A DNA stretch of 64,000 bases. Origin: Exophiala sp. HKRS030. Lineage: Eukaryota > Ascomycota > Eurotiomycetes > Chaetothyriales > Herpotrichiellaceae. The first letter of the stretch is position 1; every line of letters begins with the position of its first letter. Position numbers and translations under genes: made by a program. A model generated the notes under the pieces. That model saw only the letters and a program-made list of their open reading frames with translations. It was not told the DNA's origin and made no database searches. Shown in pieces: positions 11,345 to 22,296 of the stretch. The stretch covers positions 5,642,001-5,706,000 of the forward strand of contig JAHWDD010000001.1 in the NCBI GenBank assembly GCA_023897205.1, written 5' to 3'.

Positions 11345-11368
11345 CCCTGTATACGGGTGTATACAGGG
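11345..11368. repeat. Perfect 10-bp inverted repeat between convergent genes
   Basis: CCCTGTATAC (11345-11354) and GTATACAGGG (11359-11368) are exact reverse complements separated by the four bases GGGT. The hairpin lies between two convergent stop codons (11316 and 11431). It could fold in either transcript or as a cruciform, and may take part in 3'-end formation; function is inferred only from place. Confidence 0.8.
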
Positions 11369-11430
11369 GCTAGCTGTACCGATGCCAGTAGCAAGATACG
11401 TACATACAATCTCCTTTCTTAACGAGTTCA

Positions 11431-13829
11431 TCACCCGATCATGACGTTGCTTCCGTCCTTGATTTCTTCTTCCCTTTTTGCTTCTGCTCCTTCAAGGACT
11501 TGACCCTTGGTTTCCGGAATCGCCGTCTGCACTCCAAATCGTCTCTGTAAGACGACCCACTGAGCGAGACAGATGACGATCCTAAACTTTTTTGTTGTTG
11601 TCGTTGTCGAGGTATGTTTGTTATCGGTCTCGAAAGCCTCGTCCACGAGCTTTCCTATACCGTCGTGTCGAAGAAAGCCAAGTTTTGAAATGTTGCCGTC
11701 CGTCACCAACTCTTTTAGTAAGTTGTACATTGGTCCTCCTCTCGGAAACTTGAGAGGAGCACTATACGGATGTTTTTGTTTCTTGTAAACTTCGTCCGTG
11801 ATGAAAGGTCGGCCGGCTTCTCGAAGAAGATACTTTTCCACCCACTCGTTACTGTTCGGGTCACGACGGATCTTTACACTGGGTGGGAGACCGTCGACGT
11901 ATTCTGTTAGGTAGTGGTCCAGAAATGGAGTTCGACCTTCTATCGAATGTGCCATTTCACCCCTGTCCCCGAGATTGGACAATAACAAATTCTGTAGATG
12001 TCCTTTGACAAAGACGTATTGGGCGGTGTGTAAGGGGTGCCAGTTCGTCGTTGCCGCCGCCGCTCTTCCACCACCAACAATACTCTCGGTATAGGTCAAC
12101 AACTGCGGGTCATTGGCAGTGGTCGTCGGTAAAGGTGAGAATCCCTCTTTAAAAGGGAGACGAGGAAACGCCGCTGCCATTAGTACCGGCGTGAGGATAT
12201 TGTTCAATCGACTGCGAGCAACTGAATTTCCTGAGAGGTCTAGTTGACCCCCATAGTAGACTCGGTTGAGAATTTCTTCCGATTCTTGTAGTTTGGCGAT
12301 ACGCTCCTCTTCGGTCATCATCACGCCTGCTCCGTCAAAGGTGGTATCCGGTTCACGAAGAAGGTCGGGTAGGAATATATTGTACCCACCAAAGATCTCG
12401 TCTGCTCCTTGTCCGTTGATATTGACCCGGAAACCTTGTTTTTGAAACAACGCTGAAAGTGCGTACGTGCCGATAAAATTGAGATCAGGGTTTGGTTGCT
12501 CGTCGTGCCATGTGGCGTCGGCGAAAGACCTCGCCAGTTCATCTTCGGTCATGTGTTTCTTGTAAAACTTGACACCTAAAAAGTCCGCGGTGCGGTTGGC
12601 CGTGGACGATTCGTCGAATCCACTGTCCTCGTCAAAGGCGATACCAAAACAACTGAGTCGGCCATTTACAGACTCCGATCCAATCTGATGACCCTGACGT
12701 AGAAGATGGTTGACGACGCCTGCGACGACCGACGAATCGATTCCTCCACTCAGTGAGACACCGACCTTGACATCCGCTCGAAGACGTTCTTTGATCGCGT
12801 CTACCAGACGTTCTCGGACACCTTGGATCATTTCTCCTTCGGTGCGAGGGTCCTTGGCATGCTTTTCCGTCGAGAGTATCTTCTAGTTAGTCGAAAAGTC
12901 GCCCAAAGGGAGATTTCAATATCCAGAAGCTCATTCTTACCTTGTCGGGATACCTCGAATCCCAATATTTTTGCTCTCGCACTGGTCCAAAATGTTTACA
13001 CATCAGAAAATGTCCAGATCTCACCTGTATATGTCGATGCGTATGCCGTAAGCCTGAGAGTGCGTAGAGACAACTAGAGAAGACCAATAGCAACACATAG
13101 CAAGGGGTGCCAGGCCAAACGGAAACAGTACCTTTTGAATTTTTTTGAAAATGGTAGGACTTCCAATCTGGAAATGCCCACCGACGATACTGTTGACGTC
13201 CCATTCTGGCTTCCATCCCATTGGCAAAAAGGCCTTCATCTCGGCCGCGACGAGCAGTTGACCTGCTTGGATCGTCCAGAATAAAGGTTTGATACCATAC
13301 CGGTCACGCACGGCCACGAACAGTTTTCGTTCACTGTCGAACAGACAAATGGAAAACTCCCCTCGGATAAGGTCCAAGAAAGAAAGGCCGTCGTAGTACT
13401 TGTACAGTGCGAGTACGAGCTCAGAGTCGCTGGTTCCTTGAAATTGGTAGTTGATCTTTTCTTCCATGTCGGCTCTCAACCTGTCATAATCATAAATTTC
13501 TCCATTGACCACGACGTGTACCGTGTCGTCGGTCGAGTGCAACGGTTGACAGCCCGCCGGTGAGAGGTCGTTGATGTCGAGTCTGACATGACCGAGGGCT
13601 GGATTGCCACTGTCAGTCATGAGAACCAATATGAGGTGATTTGGATCCTAATGGAAGCCAACTTACCAACTCTACCATCTTCACTGATCCAGGTGCCTGT
13701 CGAATCCGGACCCCGATGTCTGATTTGTTCAAGACTTTTGCGTAACTTGTCTTCGATGGACTTTTTATCTCGTTGGTGAGCGAGGCGAGTGGCCTCGTGC
13801 AAGGCTACGATGCAACTGATACCACACAT
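11431..13829 (-). CDS. AsnB-like glutamine-hydrolysing amidotransferase (asparagine synthetase family)
   Basis: Four exons on the minus strand: 13829..13667, 13598..13132, 13024..12941 and 12861..11431. The acceptor of the last is uncertain by 7 residues, because a TAG at 12883 is also in frame but sits too close to the CTAAC branch. The product is about 714 residues. It begins MCGISC, so the nucleophilic cysteine of a class II glutaminase is present. RHRGPDSTG, VNGEIYDY and SDSELVLALY complete that domain. The synthetase domain follows, with the ATP-pyrophosphatase loop SLSGGIDSS at about 274-282 and INGQGADEIFGGY, HSIEGRTPFLDHYLTEY and the C-terminal APLKFP region. The layout is like bacterial AsnB-type proteins rather than the ordinary fungal asparagine synthetase, which is shorter. 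It transfers glutamine-derived ammonia to an adenylated carboxylate. Aspartate or a secondary-metabolite acid are both possible substrates. Confidence 0.85.
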
Positions 13830-14326
13830 TTCTGAGTCTCGACACACAACTACTATGAAAATGGTCTGGGAAAATGTTCCATCCGTGCAAAACTCGACTT
13901 GTCTTTGAAGAAACACCAATCTGCACCGTGAGGAAGATTTAAGAATAGCGAATGTGAGCAATTGTAGAGCAATGAGGGACTAAAACCATGGAAGAGAAAT
14001 AAAATATAACGCCCAGCTCGAATTCAGGTGACGATGTAGACTACGAGGCGTGCATCCAGTGTATGTTCAGTCTAGTTACACCTTTCGTTGACGGCGGCGG
14101 ATAGATGCGGGATATCGACGACGTCATCATCACCTCGAACGAGAATCGAATATTGTGGTGATGTGGGAGTTTCTCTATGCAAGACGAAAACCAAAGAATT
14201 ACAACAGCTGGAATACCCATCTGCAGCTCTAACGATCCACAAGTACATAACGACAGTGCATCACCTCCACCCTTATACGTCTCACGATAACGAGGTCCAG
14301 TGGCCCTGGCACCCTCATATCATTGT
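13830..14326. other. Intergenic, 497 bp
   Basis: This is the promoter side of the AsnB-like gene and the 3' flank of the MFS transporter gene, both on the minus strand. Nothing specific was recognised. Confidence 0.45.
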
Positions 14327-16194
14327 TCAGTGTGCTTGCAACCCAAGTGTCTCGACCATGTGCCAATAACTCTTTGCGGAAGCCTTGCGGGTCTTCTTTC
14401 CAATCAAGATGAACAAGAATGAGAGGCCCCAGAAGAACATTCCGATGAAGCCCACGGCGATATACGTGTTTTGGACGCCAGAAGTTTGAATCCAAGGTGT
14501 CACGGCATACCCGAACCCGAAGCCCATTGTGTTTCGAATGCAGATCATGGTGACCAGGCCATCACCAGAAACCTCTCGGTATGAGTCGATGATGTAGTTG
14601 ATCGCAATGGCACTTCCGATGGGAAACGTGCCGACCACAAAGGCAAGGCCGAAAGCAATACCAACCCAATGCACGTGGTGCTTCGCTCCCACACCGATCA
14701 AGATACAGCCGAGAGGGTGAAGGATCAAAGGCACCACGGCCATCCACAGTCTGTACTCGGGCTCGAAAATGCCACCTTTGCGTCGAGACATCCACACGGC
14801 AAATCTGTCGGCGCATACGCCCGCGAAAATGCACCCAATTGTACAACCGATGAACTGGGCCGATGAATGTCAGCATATTATGTAGTCGGAAAGAAGACAC
14901 CAGTCAGATCAACTTACCGGAGCAATAAACATGACGCCTATCATCTCAGTCGAAAAGTTGTAAGGGGGTCCAGCGAGTATCAAGGCCGCCGTGGCGTTGA
15001 CAACGTTGAACCACGACAGGACCGAGCCGACCAATATTCCAGCAAACACGACGACAGGAAATCGAAGGAGAGAAATCGGAAACCACATTGATCTCCAGTA
15101 GTGGTTGGGCTGTCCAGGTCGACGAGCACCCCAGAACTTCAGCTTCTGAATAAAGCTTTTCTTATGACTTGTGTCGAGCCCTGCCTGGGTGAGTGACTGT
15201 GAAGTGGTCGCAGTCTTCTCGTCTTTGGTGGCAGGATTTCCCGTGGAGCTCTCATCCGAAGAACCACTCTCCTCTTCTGCATCCAGAGCTTCTTCCTGGA
15301 CTGGAGGGCGATAGTACATTGTCTCTTCCAAGAAGAAGAACATGACCAGCATACAGCCACCGGCAATGATTGAAGCAATGAACTGGATCCATTTCCAACC
15401 TAGATTCTCGGCGACGAATCCTGCAGGCACCTTTCATGATAAAGTCAGCACATTTGGAACGCGGTGATCTGTGAACTCTTTATACTCACCGCTCCAAGAA
15501 ATGGGATCCCAAAGAGAATCCAGCAGTACATGCCGATCCAAAAGCCTCGATCGTGTGCAAAAAAGACGTCGGAAATGCAGACCTCGATCAAGGTTTCAAT
15601 GGGCCCATAGAAGAAACCGATCAAAATTCGATTCGCGTACCACTCGCCACTCGTTTTGACATACGAAGTCCAGACTGAAATGGCGATCATGGCCAGTCCG
15701 CCGATGAGGAATGCCGGTCGGCGCCCAAAGGTCAAACCAAAGGGTTGCCACAGGAGCCAAGTACTCCAACCGAAGAAGAGGTATTGAACACTCACACCCT
15801 GATTGAGAGTCGAAAGGGGAATACCAGTCTCTGCTTCAATATCCAGTAGTGCAGCCGAGAGCAGAGTTGTCAAAACATCGGCAGAGAAGACGGCCAGCAA
15901 AAGGACAACGGCGGACAATTGCTTGCGCCTTTTCGACCAATTGAGAGGATCATCGTAGTCGTTGGTGGGCTGAGGCAAGAGAACGATATCCTTTTCACCC
16001 GCTTCGTTATGCTTGACATGGAGAGTGCCAGCTAAGTCGACCTATTTCAAGCGCAAGGTTGGTGTTAGAATATGGATACGACACTAAAATTCCAAGGCCT
16101 GTTCACAAGACGGACCCCATTTGCAAGAGCGACTCACCAGGTGTACCGTTCCAGGTGTCACCTCGGTATGCAGAGCGTGATGAGTCGGTGCCAT
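14327..16194 (-). CDS. MFS transporter (DHA1-like, fungal HVKH-type)
   Basis: Four exons on the minus strand: 16194..16138, 16041..15490, 15430..14918 and 14854..14327. All introns are short GT-AG in phase 0, giving 549 residues. The small first exon (MAPTHHALHTEVTPGTVHL) joins VDLAGTLHVKHNEAG, a leader shared by a large group of fungal major facilitators. NWSKRRKQLS precedes helix 1. Twelve hydrophobic segments follow, with a long acidic cytoplasmic loop (EEALDAEEESGSSDESS) between helices 6 and 7 and the MFS-type motif FGRRPAFLIGG after helix 2. The substrate is unknown; the group includes drug and small-molecule exporters. It shares a 762-bp divergent promoter with amidohydrolase 2 and lies between that gene and the AsnB-like gene, so it may move their substrate or product. 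Confidence 0.85.
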
Positions 16195-16956
16195 TGTGAA
16201 GATTGAGAAAGTAGCTGCTGCTGTACGTGATGACGATCCAATGTTGCTGTCACAGATGCCGTCCGAGGAACTGAGGAGTAATATATAACTGCCACGTCGA
16301 CTATCTCAGCTTGATGCAGATTGATTCCGAGTACTTTGCCAGTCGAAGGGATTGAGCCTCCTTCACTCAGTCTTGCCAAGGTGTGTTTTGCTTATCAACA
16401 CTCGGATAGATTCAATGTTGACAGGACTCAGAAGGCCAGTCTTCTATCTGGCAAACAGGGAAAGCCACCGAGAGACTCCAGGGGGGGCGTGATAACCTCC
16501 CCAGCGCCCCGGTTTGAAGATGACAGTAAGCCGTTCAGACGCATTCCGAAGTCATCAAACCATTGCCGATCTTGTCTAGCCTGCTCCACCAAAAGGGGGT
16601 CTATCGAAGCACCGACACGCAAGGCTGGACTCGTAAAGCGCCTATCAAACTTTCGTGACGAGTACGGGTCTTATCAAGCCGCTGCCAATCATGAGTGGCA
16701 GAACGGACGGACTGTATCGATCTCCATGTCTCTCTTTATCTTAGCAGCTCCTCTATCTTTCCGACCCCAGTGTCCCGATATGGGATACGAGAATGAACAG
16801 CTCTCAATTGCGAAGATTGTGAAATGGAGTATTTTCGCGATCGAAACTCCTGACAACCTATAAGATGGGGAGGTCAGTGTATGTGGCAAACATGTCGTAG
16901 GACGGTGGGAAACAATTGCAGTCTTTCCTATCGCACTTTGTTCAAAAAATCTCACG
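16195..16956. promoter_or_regulatory. Divergent promoter of MFS transporter and amidohydrolase 2, rich in GATA sites
   Basis: This 762-bp spacer has seven matches to HGATAR (the AreA-type nitrogen GATA factor site) on one strand or the other. They lie at about 16301, 16392, 16444, 16490, 16642, 16671 and 16736. About two would be expected by chance. A frame of 180 codons crosses the region on the plus strand, but it has no recognisable domain and I treat it as chance. Confidence 0.5.
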
Positions 16957-18573
16957 ATGGCGACCGTGTACGTAAATGGAAATGTGTATACCGTCGATGG
17001 TAGCATTCCTACAGCTGAGGCCTTTGTTGTCAAAGAAGATGGCAAGTTTGGTACCGTGGGCTCGACGGCCGACTTGACCAAATATGCAAAGGATACGGGG
17101 GCATCCATAGTCGATCTCAAAGGCCAGTTCGTGATGCCGGGCATGCACGATGCCCACATCCATATCCTCGCAGCAGCAGAAAAACATTTGTTCAACGCCA
17201 AACTCGGCCTAAGTGCCGGGCCTGAAGAGATTGTCAAAAAGCTGAAGGACTACAAGTCGTCATGTCAACATCTCGAAGCCGTCGGGAATTGGCTCATTGG
17301 CAACTTCTATCACTTTGCCAATTTCAAAGACAAGAAGCCCGACCGGCAATTCCTTGACGACGCGTTTGGCGATCAGCCTGTCGTCATTCGAGAGTACACG
17401 ACGCACGACATCTTTGCGAATACAGCAGCACTCAAGGCAGCAGGGTACGAGGACAACCCAGAGGACCCTTGGGATGGCTGGTACGTGAGGCGGGAGGACG
17501 GTACTATCACGGGAGAGCTGGTTGAGGGCGCGGCCAAACGACTCTTCGCGGCCATTCCCAAGGGTTCTCCAGAGATGCACCTCGAGGCGATGGAATATGG
17601 CGTCAAAATGCTGAACCGCTTTGGCTTCACGGCGGCGCAAGAAGCATCAGCCAACGCCATCTACCTCGAGGCAGCCAAGAAGCTTGACGAGATTGGCAAG
17701 ATGACCATCAACCTCGACGCCCACGTGGTATACTGGGGCGCTGCCTTCAGTCAGGAGCTCCCCTCAACCCTGATCAACAGCATCAATGCGGCATACAAGT
17801 ACCAGACGAAACATTTCAATCCCAACTTTGTCAAGTTCTGGCTCGACGGTGTCCCTTGGGCACCGCACTTCACGCAATGCCCACTCGCCGACGATGGTAA
17901 GCCGGACTACAAGAAGATCCTTGTGCCACCCAAGATCTTTGAGGAAGCCATTGAACGCTTTGATAAGGAAGGTCGTACCTGCAAAGTTCACGTCTGCGGG
18001 CAGGGATCCGCTCGCTACGCGCTCGACACTTTTGAAGAGTTGCGTAGGCGACGACCTAACGGACCACGCCACGAGCTTGCACACAACATGGACGTCCATC
18101 CAGATGACTTCGACCGGTACAAGAAACTCACCATAACGGCCGAAATGTCTCCAGCAATTTGGCATGAGCCCGAGATGCAACCCGAACAAAATCCATGGTC
18201 CGTGTACCCGTTCGTTGGGTTGCGCAAGGCTGACGCGCTTCTCACCATCGGGAGTGACTGGGTTTTCGCCCCTGAGACACCCAACATCTTCCCTGGTCTA
18301 CAAGCTCTTCAAGAGAACCGTCCGGGTTGGGAGCTCGAGCGGGATGACCTCTTGCGCATCATCACTATCGACGGCGCCAAAGCTGTCGGGAGAGACGTGG
18401 TTGAGGGGTCTATCACCCCAGGCAAAATGGCCAATTTCATCATTCTCGACAGGGACTTGAGCACTGCAAAGGAGATTGGCACCACCATCGTACTGAAGAC
18501 CTTCTTCGAGGGTACCGAAGTGTATGATTATGAGAGTGATGCTCTCAAGCACTTCCAAGGCCGGCCAGGTTAG
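16957..18573 (+). CDS. YtcJ-type metal-dependent amidohydrolase, paralog 2
   Basis: A single-exon gene of 538 residues in the same Amidohydro_3/YtcJ-like family as the gene at 9709. It has the N-terminal strand TVYVNGNVYTVDG, the metal ligands HDAHIH at residues 64-69, VHVCGQGSA and RHELAHNMD in the barrel, and the catalytic aspartate in IGSDW at about residue 433. The C-terminus is SITPGKMANFIILDRDL. All metal ligands expected from the family are present, so it should be active. The two paralogs have clearly diverged in the substrate-facing loops (for example WGAAFSQELP here against APDWVAEES there), which suggests related but different substrates. It is divergent from the MFS transporter gene. 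Confidence 0.87.
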   Translation: MATVYVNGNVYTVDGSIPTAEAFVVKEDGKFGTVGSTADLTKYAKDTGASIVDLKGQFVMPGMHDAHIHILAAAEKHLFNAKLGLSAGPEEIVKKLKDYKSSCQHLEAVGNWLIGNFYHFANFKDKKPDRQFLDDAFGDQPVVIREYTTHDIFANTAALKAAGYEDNPEDPWDGWYVRREDGTITGELVEGAAKRLFAAIPKGSPEMHLEAMEYGVKMLNRFGFTAAQEASANAIYLEAAKKLDEIGKMTINLDAHVVYWGAAFSQELPSTLINSINAAYKYQTKHFNPNFVKFWLDGVPWAPHFTQCPLADDGKPDYKKILVPPKIFEEAIERFDKEGRTCKVHVCGQGSARYALDTFEELRRRRPNGPRHELAHNMDVHPDDFDRYKKLTITAEMSPAIWHEPEMQPEQNPWSVYPFVGLRKADALLTIGSDWVFAPETPNIFPGLQALQENRPGWELERDDLLRIITIDGAKAVGRDVVEGSITPGKMANFIILDRDLSTAKEIGTTIVLKTFFEGTEVYDYESDALKHFQGRPG

Positions 18574-20299
18574 TCGGGGCAGATAAGTATTGCCGTTAGT
18601 GCAGCAATGAGATAGAAATGTCGATGCCACAATTAATCTGCAAGAAACACTCGAACGAATCAAGAGGCTTTGAAACCAATTTCGAGGGCCTTGTCCTCCA
18701 GAGATACCCTAGGTCCCTTGTGGCTCCGTGCCATGATTAAGCTGCTGTAGCGAATCGTAGATGCATTGTGTCCATGCTTCCCCAGAGTACCTTAAAGGCG
18801 CGTTCTTTCGTGCTTTTCCGATCTGACAAGAAAATATTCCTACCAATTGGGCCTGATCACCGTCGACTTATCGTAATAATGAGGCGGCCTTCTTCCAGTG
18901 ACGAGCCATACTCCTATCCTCGCTTTGACTTGCGATGCCCATGTTGCGTGACTGAGCAAAAGATAAGGGTTCTCGAATATCACGCATGTCACCGAGACGT
19001 AGCGGGCGGGAGAACAAATCAAGGTTCGGCTGCGCATCCACGGACGTGGACAATGCTGGATGGTGCTAGAGGCCCTGAACCGAACATTGACCCCTGCTAA
19101 TAAGTAGTGCACCTGGCACTGGTGCGGAATATTCGGATGGGCCACGTCTGAAGTGGGAACCTCCAGACTCCGCAAAACAGTTGAAGCAGGGCTCGGAACA
19201 ATCTCGGAAACTCGTTCTGATGTTGAGATAAGTATCCGTCCCCCAACAAGCCATCATGGCTTCACGCGTGGTATTTGGCACTGCTGGCTACAACTTGGCT
19301 GCCACAAGGGTTGTTCCTTGAACCAATGAGGGTTATAGACGCAGAGTTGAACTGTTTTGAAGACCCTTGTTGAGTGCGCTACCGTTATCCATGCTGACGA
19401 TGCCGGGGTATCCTATTTTCTTATCTATCCGAGTCGGTAATCTCTCAGTACCGAACCTAGAGTAGGCAATGAGACGCAGTGCATGATGATGACCGACAGG
19501 GAAAGATAGCGAGGAACGAGGGAGTCTGTTGGATCCAAGGATACGGGACGCCTGCCGCTACTCAGTCCCTAGCTTCGGATAAATCTGCATAGTGCGTCCC
19601 ATACCCAGATCTACCTTCTGACATAGGACCTCTACTCTCTTATCTATGCAGCTCGGGTTCAAAAGCCGCATCACGGGTGCGAGACGCTGTTAGCAGGACA
19701 CGGCCCATGATCTTGTCATGATGCTTTTGACCTACCTCTTCTTCGACATGGATAGATTGGAATGGAGGCTTGCGTCCAGCGAGATCCCTATCAAAAGTCC
19801 CAGAGAGGTGTGTACGATTGACAAGGCTATGCAATCAGACTCTACTGTCCCGAGTATTAAGCTTGGTCCACACAAAGCCTGAACGGCTCAGTATCACTTC
19901 CTGTCACCGGCCCGTTCTGAATGTTCAGGCACTTTCATTCTGCACGCTCAAGATAAAGAGTGCGAGAAGGGTCAAGGTGGGCTGCTCCTGTCAGCAGTGG
20001 TGATCCTGTACACATGTATCGGTAGCGTAAAATAGTATGGCCATAGCGCGGAGGGGATTTGCATTATTCCCATTCGACCCGGTTTCGTATGTCGCTCCGA
20101 TCATGTCAGCTGTGACTGCCGCCGGTTCTTGGAAATACACAGATACCAACTGATGAGGTCCACCAAGTACACAATAATTTTGTGTTAGCCTCTTCCGCGT
20201 AGCCATGAGGTCGAAGAGCTATAGTGATTCGTAGCGAGATCGCGACACTTTTCTCATTTGTGGGTGAGCTACAAATTATCCTCTCAGAAATAGATAGAA
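18574..20299. other. Intergenic, about 1.7 kb, no gene recognised
   Basis: The longest gene-free stretch in the window. Both flanking genes end here (amidohydrolase 2 on +, the Zn-cluster regulator on -). I found no long frame, no terminal inverted repeats, no transposase motif and no RNA gene. Its length for a convergent spacer makes a decayed gene or element possible, but nothing supports one. Confidence 0.4.
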
Positions 20300-22296
20300 T
20301 CAGCCCAAAGTGGTTTCCCACCCCTTCTCGGTCATTACATCCATCCAATAAATGTCGGCAAGGCCCTTGTCGATTTGCTCCCAGGTGAGGGTCACTATCC
20401 GTCTCATTTGCCTCAATGGCTTGGCTGGCAGAACGTGCTCGAAGGTGGACAATCTCGAGATAACGAACTTTCTTGCGTCCAGGATTTCGATGGCATTGGG
20501 GCTTGCTGTGCTGGGCTCGGTGCCTTGAATGTTTTGCCCGAGCGGTCCCGCCGCAGGTGGGACCCTCAACTCACTCGCAACCGCGACAAAGAAAAATGGC
20601 TGGACACATTTTGTGGCTGATTCAATGGGAAGCGTCCTCAGGAGATTCACAATCTCCACCGCACGCGTCGCCAAACTCTGGTCCATGATGTCTGAAGAAA
20701 CTTGTTCTTGTTCGGGATACTCGGGATTACCCAATAAATTCCCACAATCTGCAAGCAGATCAGGAAAGACCCGGTAGAGTTGGAGCAGGCCAGTCAGTCG
20801 GTACAACTCGGCGACGGTCAGGAGGTGCTCAACCGGCGTCTGAGCATCTCCAGGGTTGACGATGGCTTGCGCGGTGGGCAGATTAAGCTGCTGCAATCTC
20901 TGGGCGAGACCATGAGCCTGTTGAATGACCTTGTAGCTCTCGTCAACATCAGCCAGAGATGTAAAGATGGGCCGATTCCGGATACGCAGTCGCTCTTTCC
21001 TCACTAAGCGCCCAACCTCAAAAACCAAAACCTGTGCTTCCCTTCCCACGCCGGTCCATGGATGCGGAAAGTTCGGCTGATGCAGAGTATTGTGCTCATC
21101 GCTCGATAATTCAGGCCCCTGGGTCGGTGGAAGTGCAATTGATACGTCACTAACGTAGGAGAGGAGCATTTCCCAATAGATCATCGCCTCTTGGAAGAAT
21201 CGCAGGTTTCGTTTGTTGTTCGCTTCAAGAAAGGCTGGCGGCTGTCCCCTGGTCAATGCTCCCATAAGTGTGCGCGCGTGCTTGAATTGCTCGTGACCGA
21301 GGTCATTGGCGTCGTGCCAGCTAGCTGAAAGACCAAGCATGATCAACGTCAGCAGTGAATCTGTCTCGACTTTGGACTCACGAATATCAGCTTCAACACA
21401 AGTCATGGCTGCATGCCGCAGTCGATAACCAACGGCATGCAGACTTGGAACTACGTCCGAGAGGCAAGCAGCTGCCATGCTCTGCAGTACGTAGAAGACG
21501 GAGTTAGAGCTCTGCCACAGTTTGGAAACGGTGGATCGAAATGGGTTCAGATGGCTGTTATAGCAGGAAAATATGCCAGCCACTTCTTTGAAGTAGTACT
21601 CAACCAATACAGAAGAGTAGTCGTTGAGGACCCGTGAAGGCCTTTCCGACAACGGGCGTAAATCTGCTTCTTGACACAGGTTCAGAGAGTGGTGTTTAGA
21701 TGTTCCATCAAGAGGCTGTGCTGAAATTCCGTGGCGAACAAGTGAGGTGGACAATATGTCTTGTTCCATGTCTGGAGAGTCACCATCGTTTAAGTCGATG
21801 AGGGTGCTGGGGCTTCCCGGAATTGAACTGCTCCATTCGAGGCCTTCCAAGCCAGAAAAGGGTATATCAAAATGCGGATTCGAAGCCGGAGGGTTGAAGT
21901 CAACGATTTGATGGTCATGTAACAATTCTGGGTCGCCGACAGGAATTGTCATGGTAGGCGATATGGCTTTTTTTGAATGTGCTATTCCAGCAGTGTGCGA
22001 GGCATAACTCGCAACAATTGAATCTTTGTCTTCCTGCGCCGACAGCTCCCGTTGGGAAGAGGACCTGGCATCTGCAATGCCACTTCCCCGGCCTTGAGTG
22101 TAGCCAGGGCAAAGGGTATTGATCTTCTGACAGCGAATACAATGCGGCCTTGCCTCATCGCATTTCAACTGGAAAGCGATAACAGTTAGCAGAATCCGTA
22201 AGGTTGGAGGGCAGAGCTCAATGCATGTTCAGTACATGCCTTCCTCTCCTTGCAGCGAGCACATCCTGTACGAGATCTCTTAATGCCACCGCGCAT
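20300..22296 (-). CDS. Zn(II)2Cys6 transcription factor (with a GC-AG intron)
   Basis: Exon 1 is 22296..22240 and exon 2 is 22168..20300 on the minus strand, giving 641 residues. Joined, they make a complete binuclear zinc cluster with cysteines at residues 12, 15, 22, 29, 32 and 39 (GCARCKERKLKCDEARPHC then IRC and LC). The 71-bp intron begins GCATGT rather than GT: AAG|GC...CCAG|TTG. A GT two bases further in (GTACTG) would break the frame and the third cysteine. The rest is a fungal-specific regulator of the type with a long alpha-helical middle region, ending in LTWEQIDKGLADIYWMDV. Exon 2 opens with a TTG codon, so the small first exon is required. It sits between the amidohydrolase/MFS group and the 2H phosphoesterase and is a candidate local regulator. 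Confidence 0.85.
22169..22239 (-). other. GC-AG intron inside a zinc-cluster codon block
   Basis: On the minus strand the donor reads AAG|GCATGT and the acceptor CCAG|TTGAAA. This splice in phase 0 is the one I found that rebuilds the CX2CX6C spacing of the zinc cluster. GC donors are a known minor class. Confidence 0.75.

Noticed and set aside
16321..16863. Plus-strand frame of 180 codons in the divergent promoter
   Set aside because: No recognisable domain and not linked by splice sites to the amidohydrolase, whose own start fits the family.
18574..20299. Possible transposon remnant in the long empty spacer
   Set aside because: No terminal repeats, target duplication or transposase-like peptide could be found by eye.
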